A program made the translations under genes and the position numbers. 64,000 nucleotides of DNA, taken from the NCBI RefSeq assembly GCF_016342405.1, contig NZ_JAEINN010000003.1, positions 186,001-250,000 of the forward strand, written 5' to 3'. The notes beneath the pieces are model-generated. The model was not told the origin of the DNA. It ran no database searches and worked only from the letters and a program-made list of their open reading frames with translations. This document shows, piece after piece, positions 52,439 to 61,571 of the stretch; the stretch's first letter is position 1, and each line of letters opens with the position of its first letter. This DNA comes from Maridesulfovibrio ferrireducens. Its GTDB lineage: Bacteria; Desulfobacterota; Desulfovibrionia; Desulfovibrionales; Desulfovibrionaceae.

Positions 52439-53047
52439 TCAGCATAACCCGTTCAGATTTCGCCATTTTTGCAAACAGGAAATAACACTCTGAAGAACCT
52501 GCTCCGGGGTTTTATCTTCTGTCTCGATTGTACATTCCGCATCAGGATCTGTTTCAAACTTCACGTCAATACCGATAACCTCCCCGAGTTCCTTAAAAAC
52601 TTTTCCGGTTTTCTGCCGTTCCAGAGCTTTTTCATAAAGCCCAGCCATAACCAGCCCCTGCTGCCTTCCGGCTTCACGCTTCATGGCAACATTAACCGGA
52701 CATTTCAGATGGACCTCGGCAAAAAATTCTATTTTATCACGGGCTTCTTGACGAAAGCAAAGTTCATTTCCAGTACCATCCATAATAACGCATCGCCCGG
52801 ACTGCATAATTGAAATCGCGTCCTGCACAAAAAGACTATATACCCTTGTCCGCTCATCATGTGTATATTCGGGATTAGGAATATACAGCTTACGCCTTTC
52901 ATCCAATCGCAAAAGGACAGGATTAAAGCCTTCTTCACGCATTTTTTTTAACACACCGTCAGCAATGGTACTTTTTCCGCAGCCGGGAAGACCTGTAAAC
53001 CAAACCGCCCAAATTTTATTAACGCATATACCTTTCGAATCCGGCAT
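52439..53047 (-). CDS. Adenylyl-sulfate kinase-like P-loop kinase
   Basis: About 202 residues from ATG 53047 (GAGGAGGAGG nine bases upstream; an upstream start 27 bases earlier is possible). Walker A is GLPGCGKST. LRLDERRKLYIPNPEYTHDERTRV replaces the CysC LDGDNVR segment, and EVHLKCPVNVAMKREAGRQQGLV and AGLYEKALE keep the CysC end pattern. In sulfate reducers APS is made by sulfate adenylyltransferase and reduced, not phosphorylated, and this gene sits next to an APH-like kinase. So the substrate may be another nucleotide or sugar sulfate. It overlaps the APH-like gene by 29 bases. Confidence 0.78.
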   Translation of the reverse strand: MPDSKGICVNKIWAVWFTGLPGCGKSTIADGVLKKMREEGFNPVLLRLDERRKLYIPNPEYTHDERTRVYSLFVQDAISIMQSGRCVIMDGTGNELCFRQEARDKIEFFAEVHLKCPVNVAMKREAGRQQGLVMAGLYEKALERQKTGKVFKELGEVIGIDVKFETDPDAECTIETEDKTPEQVLQSVISCLQKWRNLNGLC

Positions 53048-54101
53048 AATCAAAAACCTCCTCCTCAAGCACATTCTCGATAAATCTTAAAAGCGAAGAT
53101 CTTACTGTTTCAGGGTGATCTGGATACCACACCGGAGAAGCTATCACCAGCCCCCTGAAAACGAAAAACGGGGCTATAACTTCCAGAATTTCCATGTCTC
53201 CGGTTCTCTCAAGATATCGATCAAAATAAGTCATATACATCTTTCTGAAATTTTCCGAGAATAAATTCCCTTCGTACAAACCGAAAAGAATATAGTTTGC
53301 CGCCATGCAGCAGAGATCTCCGGCGGCCTCTCCCCATTCTCCGCGACTTCTATCAAGAACACTGAACCTGTCAGGACCACCGACAAGCACATTCCACGGG
53401 TGAAAATCCCCATGAACAGCACAAAGCCTGTGTGTATAATGCGAAAGCTTCCATCTCCAGTCGATAAGCCGCTTTTCAAGACTTATAAATCTATCACGCG
53501 AAAAATGTTCACATGGATGACTGTACGCCTCATCCACAAGCCCCATAATACATTCGCTGCTTCCGATAAGATCTCTGACTCTTCGCGTATAAAGATGTGA
53601 ATCATCTTTTTTTAGAGAATGAATATCTGCAAGCCAATCTGCCAGTTCACCTGCACGGTCATTATCCGCATCTAAAAATCCGCCCCTGCGAATACGGTCA
53701 AGATCCTGAAAATAGTCATACCCTTCAAGCTTTTCATTTAAAATAAAAAATTCATCCGGTTCCTGTAGAGGAATCATTTTCCCGGATTTATCAACATACC
53801 CCAGGCCCATAGGTTTAACATGCCGTTTAAGCTTACCTGACGTTTCATATTGAAACATTAAAATAGCAGCACGATCCCAGTAAAACTGATGTCCGTAATT
53901 ATCACCTTTCATGGTGGAAATTACAGTTTCTTTAATTTTACCTTTTACCTTGAAGCGAACAAGAAGAGGCTTCCCGTAGCCGAACTTTTTCATACCCTGT
54001 TTATCAAGTGAGCCTATGTCACCATAATCAACAAGGGACGTTTCGGTACCGAAAGCCTCTTTCAAATATTTTTCAATCATACCGGCAGTTAACTCAATCA
54101 C
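53019..54101 (-). CDS. Aminoglycoside-phosphotransferase/choline-kinase-like protein
   Basis: 360 residues, starting with a GTG at 54101 that has GGGAGG eight bases before it. The APH signature AVHGDFHPWNVLVGG lies near 224-238, with the catalytic Asp in HGD and a likely metal Asp in VLDRSRGEWGEAAGD. N-lobe motifs are weaker, so the substrate may be a small sugar, amine or nucleotide. Paired with the APS-kinase-like gene by a 29-base overlap and close to a PfkB kinase; these form an unusual kinase group of unknown role. Confidence 0.82.
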   Translation of the reverse strand: MIELTAGMIEKYLKEAFGTETSLVDYGDIGSLDKQGMKKFGYGKPLLVRFKVKGKIKETVISTMKGDNYGHQFYWDRAAILMFQYETSGKLKRHVKPMGLGYVDKSGKMIPLQEPDEFFILNEKLEGYDYFQDLDRIRRGGFLDADNDRAGELADWLADIHSLKKDDSHLYTRRVRDLIGSSECIMGLVDEAYSHPCEHFSRDRFISLEKRLIDWRWKLSHYTHRLCAVHGDFHPWNVLVGGPDRFSVLDRSRGEWGEAAGDLCCMAANYILFGLYEGNLFSENFRKMYMTYFDRYLERTGDMEILEVIAPFFVFRGLVIASPVWYPDHPETVRSSLLRFIENVLEEEVFDYAGFERYMR

Positions 54102-54194
54102 TTCACTATCCTCCCACTTAATTAAAATTAAGTAAGCCAGACGAAGAAAGTTACCTGCCGACAGATTACCTGCAATAAAAGTTATCCGTGTGCG

Positions 54195-55127
54195 CTAAAT
54201 TTCTCCGAAACTGGATTTGTAACGGGCCCAGAATTCATCCTCAGTATAGGAATGTTCCTGAGTTCCAAGCTTTTCAACGCAATAAACAGCACTGACAGCG
54301 CCGATATGAGCAGATTCAACCAGATTTTTTCCAAGAGACAATCCTTTGATAAGGCCTGCTCTGAAAGCATCTCCTGCACCGGTGGGATCTTCAACTACGC
54401 TTGCCTTGGCAGCAGGCACGGCTGTTTCCCCCTCTTTTTCAACAACAAGACATCCATTTTCACCAAGAGTAACAATAATGGAATCACAAAGTTCCATTAA
54501 CTCGGCTCTGGTTTTTCCGGTAGATTTCATGATCATTTCAAGCTCATAGTCATTAGCTACAAGAATTTTACAACCTTTGATCATGCCGAGAAGCTGCTCG
54601 CCGCTGAATGCAGGGATATTTTGACCTGGATCAAAAATGAAAGAAATACCCTTCTGTCTATATGTTTCAGGGAAATTCTGCATATCATCAAGGTTACCGG
54701 GCGAAACGATTGCGAGAGTGTTTTCAGTATCAACTGCTGAAAAATCGTAATCGCAAGAATATTTCATAGCCCCGAGGTTAAACCACGTGATCTGGTTATT
54801 AGATTTATCAGTAGTAATATAAGCACCTGCGGTAAAATCTGAGTCAATACGCTTTACGCCGTCAAGTGCAACACCATGTTTGGTAAGCCACTGCTCGTAA
54901 ACATCAAAATCTTTACCTACAGTTCCAAGAACAGCAGGCTTTTCACCGAACAAAGACAGTGCGTATGCAATATTCCCAGCGGTTCCACCGAACTTTTCAT
55001 CAAGTCCGTCTACAAGCAAACTTATATTCAACATGTGGATTTTTTCAGGAATAATATGGTCAGAAAAACTACCTGGAAAACTCATAATTCTGTCATAAGC
55101 AATTGAACCGGAAACTAAAATCTGCAT
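54195..55127 (-). CDS. PfkB-family carbohydrate kinase (ribokinase/adenosine kinase-like)
   Basis: 310 residues. The N-terminal GSIAYDRI and FGGTAGNIAYALSLFG (near 41-56) and the C-terminal DPTGAGDAFRAG near 251-262 (anion hole and catalytic Asp) are PfkB signatures. Members phosphorylate sugars or nucleosides. No neighbour defines the substrate. It starts 203 bases before a region with few signals and ends 93 bases before the APH-like gene. Confidence 0.88.
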   Translation of the reverse strand: MQILVSGSIAYDRIMSFPGSFSDHIIPEKIHMLNISLLVDGLDEKFGGTAGNIAYALSLFGEKPAVLGTVGKDFDVYEQWLTKHGVALDGVKRIDSDFTAGAYITTDKSNNQITWFNLGAMKYSCDYDFSAVDTENTLAIVSPGNLDDMQNFPETYRQKGISFIFDPGQNIPAFSGEQLLGMIKGCKILVANDYELEMIMKSTGKTRAELMELCDSIIVTLGENGCLVVEKEGETAVPAAKASVVEDPTGAGDAFRAGLIKGLSLGKNLVESAHIGAVSAVYCVEKLGTQEHSYTEDEFWARYKSSFGEI

Positions 55128-55330
55128 TAATAACGCTCCTTAAACTGTTAAAAAAAAGATAAATTTTAAAGTCATATCGAGTTGTGTATTTTTTACAGCC
55201 CGCTTTACAGATCAAACAGACTGTTCCAAAAGCATCGGGTAGAAAACGTAAAATAAATCAAAATACCGTTTTCCGGCATGATTTAAAATCGGACATTATG
55301 CTTTCACACCCGATAAAGTCAATAAAGTGG

Positions 55331-55657
55331 TCATGAGGTATGACTATTTACCCACTCAAAAAACTCTGAATTACCTTCTTTTGATTCAACAGCAACAATG
55401 CAGGGACAATCATAACTGTGCAGATTTTTGACTGTTTCAGTTAATTTTTCCACAAGAGATGGAATCGTTTTTGCCAACAGAACAGTTTCAGAAGAGCTTT
55501 CCAGACGCCCTTCCCACCAGTACATCGATTCCATTTTATCAAAAATATTAACACACGCGGCAAGGTGACGCATAAGAAGCTCGCTGCCAATTTCCCGAGC
55601 TTCTTCCACGTCTCCTACAGTAACATACACCAGCACTATGCGCAGATCTTTTTCCAC
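55331..55657 (-). CDS. cutA: Divalent-cation tolerance protein CutA
   Basis: 108 residues. VYVTVGDVEEAREIGSELL, ACVNIFDKMESMYWWEGRLE, and NLHSYDCPCIVAVE are the CutA1 features; these trimeric ferredoxin-like proteins bind metal but have an unclear role. It is between a small cytochrome c gene and pfkB. Length and motifs are typical. Confidence 0.93.
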   Translation of the reverse strand: MEKDLRIVLVYVTVGDVEEAREIGSELLMRHLAACVNIFDKMESMYWWEGRLESSSETVLLAKTIPSLVEKLTETVKNLHSYDCPCIVAVESKEGNSEFFEWVNSHTS

Positions 55658-55666
55658 CGATTTTAC

Positions 55667-55951
55667 CTACTGACAGATAGCATCGTCAGACGTTGCTCCA
55701 GAAAGATACTTGTTAATACGAACAAGCTCTTCGTCAGTTACTGTCATGCCTTTTTTAACCATTCTTTCGTTGGTCTTCTGCCACTGAGCAAGATCTTTTT
55801 TACCCAGAGCACGGCATACTCTTTTGAGACTGTGACATGACGCACACTTTGCAACAATCAGCCCTGAACAATCGTCAGTCTGTGCCAAAATTACAAAAGA
55901 TCCGGATAATAGGAGAGTTCCGGCCACCAATAAACTTACTAATAATTTCAT
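55667..55951 (-). CDS. Small monoheme c-type cytochrome
   Basis: 94 residues from ATG 55951 (GGAGGAAAGATC upstream; an extension to 56008 is possible). MKLLVSLLVAGTLLLSGSFVILA is a signal peptide. One heme motif CASCH is present, with an extra Cys upstream (DDCSG) and another in RVCRAL, and a C-terminal methionine-bearing stretch (MVKKGMTVTDEELVRIN) that could give the sixth ligand. Periplasmic electron carrier, partner unknown. It ends ten bases before cutA. Confidence 0.82.
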   Translation of the reverse strand: MKLLVSLLVAGTLLLSGSFVILAQTDDCSGLIVAKCASCHSLKRVCRALGKKDLAQWQKTNERMVKKGMTVTDEELVRINKYLSGATSDDAICQ

Positions 55952-56059
55952 GATCTTTCCTCCGAATAATTTATGATTTAACAATACATGATTTGGTACA
56001 CCGTGCAACAGTTATAACTTTCAAATACTGACTATGAAGATTGTAAGTTATAAAAAGAA

Positions 56060-56746
56060 ATGATAGCCCGTCCTGATATGGTTATAAAGAATAGTTTGCC
56101 CGAAAAGGAAGTCGCTAAAAGAGCAAAAGAAATATATTCTCGTCTGCTGAAGCGATACCCTGATCCAACGCCTGAACTTGACTGGAAAAACGCATGGGAA
56201 CTTTTAGTTTCTACCGTTCTTGCTGCGCAATGTACTGACGTGAGGGTCAACAAAATAACTCCCGCACTTTTCGCAAAATGGCCCGGCCCCGCAGAGCTTT
56301 GCAAAGCGGACGCTACAGATATTGAAAGTGTGATTCGCTCAACGGGATTATTTAGAAATAAAGCCAAAAATCTCAAAGCCGCCGCTATCCTTTTAATGGA
56401 TGATTTTAACGGCGAGTTGCCACGCAACATGCAGGAAATGACACTGCTACCCGGAGTCGCACGCAAAACAGCCAACATAGTGCTGTCCAATGCAATGAAT
56501 GTGCACGAAGGCGTTGCCGTCGATACTCATGTAAAACGTCTTTCGTTCAGAATGGGGTTAACAGTAAGCACCAATCCTATTGTTATTGAAAGAGATCTGA
56601 TGCCGCTTTTTAAAAGAGAAAACTGGGGAATTGCAAACCATTTGCTGGTACTCTTCGGACGCGATATATGCCCCGCCAGAAGCCCTAAATGCAATATTTG
56701 TCCACTAAACGATATATGTCCTAAAAACGGAATTGAGAAAAAATAA
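56060..56746 (+). CDS. nth: Endonuclease III (DNA glycosylase/AP lyase)
   Basis: 228 residues. The helix-hairpin-helix [13 protein letters not shown] (lysine in RKTA) and catalytic Asp in AVDTHVKRL are present near 130-160, with a four-cysteine iron-sulfur loop at the C-terminus (C-X6-C-X2-C-X5-C in [20 protein letters not shown]). It removes oxidised pyrimidines. It overlaps tgt by one base (TAATG), so they are translationally coupled. Confidence 0.96.
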   Translation: MIARPDMVIKNSLPEKEVAKRAKEIYSRLLKRYPDPTPELDWKNAWELLVSTVLAAQCTDVRVNKITPALFAKWPGPAELCKADATDIESVIRSTGLFRNKAKNLKAAAILLMDDFNGELPRNMQEMTLLPGVARKTANIVLSNAMNVHEGVAVDTHVKRLSFRMGLTVSTNPIVIERDLMPLFKRENWGIANHLLVLFGRDICPARSPKCNICPLNDICPKNGIEKK

Positions 56747-57879
56747 TGACTGAAAACAAAAAAAAACCCGGCACTTTTAAAATTCACGCAACCGATGGAA
56801 ACGCACGTCTCGGAACCCTGACCACAGCCCATGGCGACATTGAAACACCTGTCTACATGCCTGTCGGTACACAAGGAACTGTTAAAGGTGTTTCTCCGCG
56901 CGATCTAAAAGAAATCAAATCACAAATTATTCTGGGCAACACATACCATCTCTATCTCAGACCCGGAGATGAATTAATCGCCCGTAGAGGCGGTCTGCAT
57001 AAATTTTCCAACTGGGATCGTCCTATTCTCACAGACAGCGGCGGTTTTCAGGTTTTCAGTCTTGAATCAATCCGCAAAATTACCGAACAGGGAGTCGAAT
57101 TCCGTTCGTACTTAGACGGCTCTAAACATTTCTTTTCACCTGAAAAAGTTATTTCCATTCAAAAAAATCTAGGCTCAGATATAATGATGGTTCTTGACGA
57201 ATGCGTTGGATACGGAAATGACCGTGAATACACAGAACGTTCTCTTGAAATGACTACGCGCTGGGCACAAAGATGCCGCGATGCTTATCCCGTAGGTTCC
57301 GGCGATCAGTTAATGTTCGGAATTATTCAGGGCGGGTTCCACAAAGATCTGCGCGAAAAAAGCCTTGAGCAACTAACTGAGATCCCATTCGAAGGCTATG
57401 CAATCGGCGGTTTAAGTGTCGGTGAGCCTATCCCTGATATGTACGATATCCTCAGGCACATCGGACCTAAACTTCCACAGGATAAACCAAGATACCTGAT
57501 GGGTGTCGGAACTCCACTTGATATTCTCGAAGGAATCGCGAACGGCGTAGACATGTTCGATTGCGTATTGCCCACAAGGAATGCACGCAATGGCACCCTT
57601 TACACCAGCCAAGGCAAAGTTAACATCAAACGCGCTCAGTATCGCGAAGACGATTCCCCTCTTGATCCTAATTGCGATTGCTACACATGCAGAAATTTCA
57701 GCAAAGCATATCTGCGCCATATTTACACAGCTAAAGAACTACTTTCATCTCAGCTTAACTCAATTCACAATTTAAGATTCTTCTTGAATCTGACCGAACA
57801 GGCACGAGAAGCTATCAAGAATGGTACCTTTGCGGATCTGCGTAAGAAATACGAAGCTGTATACGAGCCCGTTGTATAA
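56746..57879 (+). CDS. tgt: Queuine/preQ1 tRNA-ribosyltransferase Tgt
   Basis: 377 residues. DSGGFQVFS near 100-108 (nucleophilic region), [18 protein letters not shown] and the zinc site with [16 protein letters not shown] near 305-320 are Tgt signatures. It swaps guanine at position 34 for preQ1 in bacterial tRNAs with GUN anticodons. Follows nth with a one-base overlap. Confidence 0.97.
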   Translation: MTENKKKPGTFKIHATDGNARLGTLTTAHGDIETPVYMPVGTQGTVKGVSPRDLKEIKSQIILGNTYHLYLRPGDELIARRGGLHKFSNWDRPILTDSGGFQVFSLESIRKITEQGVEFRSYLDGSKHFFSPEKVISIQKNLGSDIMMVLDECVGYGNDREYTERSLEMTTRWAQRCRDAYPVGSGDQLMFGIIQGGFHKDLREKSLEQLTEIPFEGYAIGGLSVGEPIPDMYDILRHIGPKLPQDKPRYLMGVGTPLDILEGIANGVDMFDCVLPTRNARNGTLYTSQGKVNIKRAQYREDDSPLDPNCDCYTCRNFSKAYLRHIYTAKELLSSQLNSIHNLRFFLNLTEQAREAIKNGTFADLRKKYEAVYEPVV

Positions 57880-57968
57880 AGAAAGAAAATGCCTATGGCG
57901 AATTAAACCCTTTTTTAATGGTTTTATCTTTCAAAATTAAAAACTTGAGGCTTTTATAAGGGGCTGAC

Positions 57969-58622
57969 ATTTTAAAACTTATTCGAAATTTGTTTGCGCT
58001 TTTAGGGGCGATCACCTTTTTAGGAATTGTGGCTTCTGCCATACTTTTCTTTTACGCTCCTGATATTTTGCAACAAACGGATAAGCTCGAAAAAGCTGAT
58101 GCAATTGTAGTACTGGGCGGTCAATATTTCCGCCCCATTTATGCAGCAGAACTTTACAATGAGGGCTACGCTCCTCAAATATTAGTCAGTAAACCTGTTG
58201 TATATACTGAAATAAAAGCTCTTCGTGACCTAGGTATTAACCGCAAATTTCAATGGGAAATTTATCGAGAAATTTTGCTTAAAAAAGGTGTGCCGGAAAG
58301 TAATATTAATTATTTCGGTGAAGATAGTATGAGCACTATTGATGAAGCTGAACAACTGGAAAAATTGCTCAGTAAAAATGGTCCTGATGCAGGCATAAAA
58401 AAGATCATCCTTGTTACATCACCACTTCATACAGGACGCGCCGGTAAAATCTTTCGAGATGCGCTTCCTGACAAAGAATTTATTGTAGTTGCCACGCCAT
58501 ACGAACCGGTTTCCGAAAAATGGTGGACCAACTTTCGCACGGCTCCATATATAATTTTAGAAACGACCAAGAACATTTATTATTATTTGGGCGGAGCCTT
58601 CAGAAGTTCTAAACAGCATTAA
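57969..58622 (+). CDS. YdcF/DUF218-type membrane protein, probable ATT start
   Basis: About 217 residues. A membrane helix (LFALLGAITFLGIVASAILFF) comes first, then the DUF218 core ADAIVVLGGQ and VTSPLHTGRAGKIF, as in YdcF/ElyC-like proteins of envelope metabolism. The only start with a ribosome-binding site is ATT at 57969: AAGGGG ends five bases before it, and the new N-terminus MLKLIRN gives the basic side expected before a membrane helix. A TTG at 57990 is the alternative. The DUF218 substrate is unknown. Confidence 0.8.
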   Translation: MLKLIRNLFALLGAITFLGIVASAILFFYAPDILQQTDKLEKADAIVVLGGQYFRPIYAAELYNEGYAPQILVSKPVVYTEIKALRDLGINRKFQWEIYREILLKKGVPESNINYFGEDSMSTIDEAEQLEKLLSKNGPDAGIKKIILVTSPLHTGRAGKIFRDALPDKEFIVVATPYEPVSEKWWTNFRTAPYIILETTKNIYYYLGGAFRSSKQH

Positions 58623-58630
58623 AGAATAAC

Positions 58631-58674
58631 CGACCTCCCGGAAATCAGATTAATATCATCATTTCGGAAGGTCG
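58631..58674. terminator. Hairpin between the YdcF-type gene and cooC
   Basis: CGACCT pairs with AGGTCG (58631-58636/58669-58674), with CCG/CGG and AAAT/ATTT inside and one bulge. It lies between convergent genes, without a clear U-run, so it may serve both. Confidence 0.55.
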
Positions 58675-58709
58675 CAAAACATATTAAGTTAAATGACTTA
58701 CTTTATTTT

Positions 58710-59486
58710 TCACAGCCCCATTTGTTTGACAAGCTGCTCAAGAATAATATCAATCTCATCAGACTCAGGAAGGCTCAGAACATTGCCGTCCGTCATTTGC
58801 CGTTCTACGAGACCTGCCAGAGGTGGAATCGTCGTATACCACTTTGGAAGATGCGGAAGCTCGGGGGGAATGCCGCCCATATAGCGATTGATAACCATAG
58901 CCTGATTATCAAGCCCCAACTCCAGGCCCATGCGCCCTACATCGGATGCAGTCTGAAAACTCCGCAAACTTGGTTCAGTTACAACAACAAGACCGTCAAC
59001 GGCGGTAACTGTTCCTCTTCCCAAGTGCTCCACACCAGCTTCAAGATCAACCAGAACGCAATCATCACTATCCATCACAACATGCGCAAGAATAGCTTTT
59101 AACAGCGCGTTGGCATCACATGCACACCCGCCTCCCGCATTCGTGAGTCCACCCATGACAAGAAGACGTTTGCGCCCGGGAATTACCCCCGGCAAAGGTT
59201 TTGAGGATAAGGGAATATCAACAGCCAAATCATCCGACAAATCGCCGACATCCGGGTTGAGATTTAAAAAACCGCCCTCATGGATACGTTCATGCACAAG
59301 ATCTTTTCTGCTGATTATCGGCAGTGGCAATAACTCAGGATCAAGCCCTGATGCCTGTCCGAGTGAAAGAGCCGTATCCGCGTCAATCATCCAGACATTA
59401 TGCCCGTTCCTAGCCAGCCAGTCCGCCATCCATGATGTAACAGAGGTCTTTCCGACTCCACCTTTTCCTGCAAAAGCCAGTTTCAT
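58710..59486 (-). CDS. cooC: Carbon monoxide dehydrogenase maturation ATPase CooC
   Basis: 258 residues of the MinD-like SIMIBI class. The deviant Walker A GKGGVGKT is at 7-14, and CAC (in GGGCACDAN) is the CXC motif that binds nickel or zinc at the dimer interface of CooC. It loads nickel into CooS in an ATP-dependent way. It follows cooS by 18 bases. Confidence 0.94.
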   Translation of the reverse strand: MKLAFAGKGGVGKTSVTSWMADWLARNGHNVWMIDADTALSLGQASGLDPELLPLPIISRKDLVHERIHEGGFLNLNPDVGDLSDDLAVDIPLSSKPLPGVIPGRKRLLVMGGLTNAGGGCACDANALLKAILAHVVMDSDDCVLVDLEAGVEHLGRGTVTAVDGLVVVTEPSLRSFQTASDVGRMGLELGLDNQAMVINRYMGGIPPELPHLPKWYTTIPPLAGLVERQMTDGNVLSLPESDEIDIILEQLVKQMGL

Positions 59487-59504
59487 AAGCTGCTCCTGAT
59501 GTTC

Positions 59505-61382
59505 CTATTCGCTAAGTCCAAGTCCCTTACGCTTAGCCTTGATACGTATATCAAAAAGCTCAGCGGCCTTAACAGGATCAGGTTCAATAACAAAAGAAGC
59601 ACCTACCAAACCTTCAAGACCTGAAACAGCAAGGTTCGTGACCGTTTCAGAACCGAGGATATTCGGAGGATGGCCAAGATGAGTATAAATTCCACTTGCA
59701 ACGGCATAAAGACCGATAGCAGCGGCTTTTTCAGAATACCATTCAGGGGACGATGCTCCGACTGGAAGATCACTGATATCAACATTCAACGCGTTGGCCA
59801 GTGCAGCGCAAAGTTGCAGGATACGTGCATTATCTACGCACGAACCATAATGCAGTACAGGTGGAATACCCAGTGCTCCGCAAACTTTTTTAAGCCCCGG
59901 TCCGGCCATTTCAATAGCTTCCGGCACAAGAAGTCCGGCCTTGCCTGCTGCGGTTGTTACGCATCCTGTGACCAGAACAAGAATATCCTTCTTGATCAAC
60001 TCCTTTGCAAGGGTGACATTCATGGAATCCTGTTTAATTTTTGGATTATTACACCCAACGATACCAACTGCCCCACGTACATCTCCGGTAACAATCGCCT
60101 GAATCAGAGGATCAAGGGTTCCGCCTAGCGCAGAAATGACAGCTTCGTTTGAAAAACCAGTCATAATTTTTACGGGGTCACATGGAATATCTACACGGGA
60201 AGCATCACGTTCGGAATAAGCTTTAACTGCCAGACGGACTATTTCACGAGCCTGTTCAAGAGCGTTGCTCGGATGAATATCAAAATGAATAGCTCCGGTG
60301 AAACGGGCTTTTTGCGCGGTATCGATAAATCTGGTGTGATAGCAACCGGAGATCTGAACGAGACTAGGCATAATACACTGGTAATCTACAACCACAGCTT
60401 CAACGGCTCCGGTGATAATTGCCAGTTCTGTCATAAGATGATTTCCTGCCATGGGAATTCCCTGACGCATCAGCAGTTCATTACCGGTGCAGCAAAGTCC
60501 GGCAACGTTAATCCCGGTAGCACCAAGGGCTTTTGCTTCGGCTATAATCTGCGGATCGCGCGCTGCGGCAAGAATCATTTCGGAAACAACTGGGTTATGC
60601 CCGTGTACTAGAATATTAACTTTATCTTCTTTGATAACGCCTAAATTAGCTTCAGACATAGAAGGAGACGGAGTCCCGAAAATGACATCTGAAAGCTCGG
60701 TTCCGATCATAGAACCGCCCCAACCGTCAGAAAGCGAAGTTCGAGCCGCATGAATCATTGTATTAGGAGCATCATTATCGCATCCCATATGCGTGCGATG
60801 CATCATTTCTGCTATTTCGCGATCAACACCGCGAGGAGTCATGCCGAGCTTCTTCCAAATATCTTTACGTTTTTGAGGTACACGTGAAAGGAATGAAATC
60901 TGCTTTTTACGACTGCCGAAATCTCCGAAAAAGACTTCTAAAAGATCTGTTGCAACAGCTTTAACATCACGTTCAGCAACTTCGACTCCGACCTCTTCAG
61001 CAATCCGTCTAAGCTTAGGTTCGTCAGTAATTTTATAATCAGTAGTTTCGCCAGTTACAATAGCTTCAAGGACTTCAATCAAATCACGACCATGATCAGA
61101 ATGACCGGCTGAACCACCAGCCACAAAACGACCGAAGTTGCGGGCAACAACTACGTCTGCATCTGCGCCGCAAACTCCGCGAGGAGCTTTAGCTGTTATT
61201 TTACAAGGGCCCATGGTGCAATTGCGACAGCTGAGACCTTGTTCGCAAATTCTGCAATGAGGAGTTTGATACTGGAGCCTTTCGTAAACGGTGTCGATTC
61301 CCTCAGCTCTGGCCTTGGTTATCATCGCCTGCGCATCATCCCATAAAGAAAGTTCTTCTGCCGGACGTGGTTCCTTTGCCAT
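59505..61382 (-). CDS. cooS: Nickel-iron carbon monoxide dehydrogenase catalytic subunit CooS
   Basis: 625 residues. Cysteines 43, 46, 52, 55, 60 and 71 in the N-terminal region hold the D and B clusters; HGHNPVVSEMI, CCTGNELLM, GCNNPKIKQDS, GCVTTAAGKAG and YGSCVDNARI hold the Ni-containing C cluster. Length and motif order match the Desulfovibrio CooS. It oxidises CO to CO2, giving electrons to a ferredoxin or c-type carriers. No CO-linked hydrogenase genes are present in this window. GGAGG precedes the ATG. Confidence 0.97.
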   Translation of the reverse strand: MAKEPRPAEELSLWDDAQAMITKARAEGIDTVYERLQYQTPHCRICEQGLSCRNCTMGPCKITAKAPRGVCGADADVVVARNFGRFVAGGSAGHSDHGRDLIEVLEAIVTGETTDYKITDEPKLRRIAEEVGVEVAERDVKAVATDLLEVFFGDFGSRKKQISFLSRVPQKRKDIWKKLGMTPRGVDREIAEMMHRTHMGCDNDAPNTMIHAARTSLSDGWGGSMIGTELSDVIFGTPSPSMSEANLGVIKEDKVNILVHGHNPVVSEMILAAARDPQIIAEAKALGATGINVAGLCCTGNELLMRQGIPMAGNHLMTELAIITGAVEAVVVDYQCIMPSLVQISGCYHTRFIDTAQKARFTGAIHFDIHPSNALEQAREIVRLAVKAYSERDASRVDIPCDPVKIMTGFSNEAVISALGGTLDPLIQAIVTGDVRGAVGIVGCNNPKIKQDSMNVTLAKELIKKDILVLVTGCVTTAAGKAGLLVPEAIEMAGPGLKKVCGALGIPPVLHYGSCVDNARILQLCAALANALNVDISDLPVGASSPEWYSEKAAAIGLYAVASGIYTHLGHPPNILGSETVTNLAVSGLEGLVGASFVIEPDPVKAAELFDIRIKAKRKGLGLSE

Positions 61383-61412
61383 GCTTTCATCCTCCCTGTT
61401 TTAAACGGATAA

Positions 61413-61429
61413 AGACAAAATATTTGTCT
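61413..61429 (-). promoter_or_regulatory. Small dyad in the cooS leader
   Basis: AGACAAA-ATA-TTTGTCT (61413-61429) is a 7-bp inverted repeat located 31 bases before the cooS ATG, inside the expected leader. It could fold in RNA or bind a second regulator; its half TTTGTC also occurs in the CooA site. Confidence 0.4.
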
Positions 61430-61489
61430 CAAAATAAAACCTGCATTCAGATTCGTGATTCCAATGTAAACAGTTCAGAACAATTTGTT

Positions 61490-61505
61490 TGTCGGATACC
61501 CGACA
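61490..61505. promoter_or_regulatory. CooA-type operator upstream of cooS
   Basis: TGTCGG-ATAC-CCGACA is a perfect inverted repeat that resembles the TGTCGGC-NN-GCCGACA motif predicted for CooA in Desulfovibrio. On the minus strand a TACATT (61464-61469) could be the -10; the site would then be centred near -41 from the start, the usual class II position for a CRP-type activator. Confidence 0.8.
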
Positions 61506-61571
61506 AAACAGGTATAAAATTTATATAAAAACAGACAAAAACATTATTAGGAGAGATTCTAACAAAAAACC

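Noticed and set aside
59670-60128. 152-codon plus-strand frame inside cooS
   Set aside because: Antisense to conserved CooS; composition and lack of RBS mark it as a shadow.
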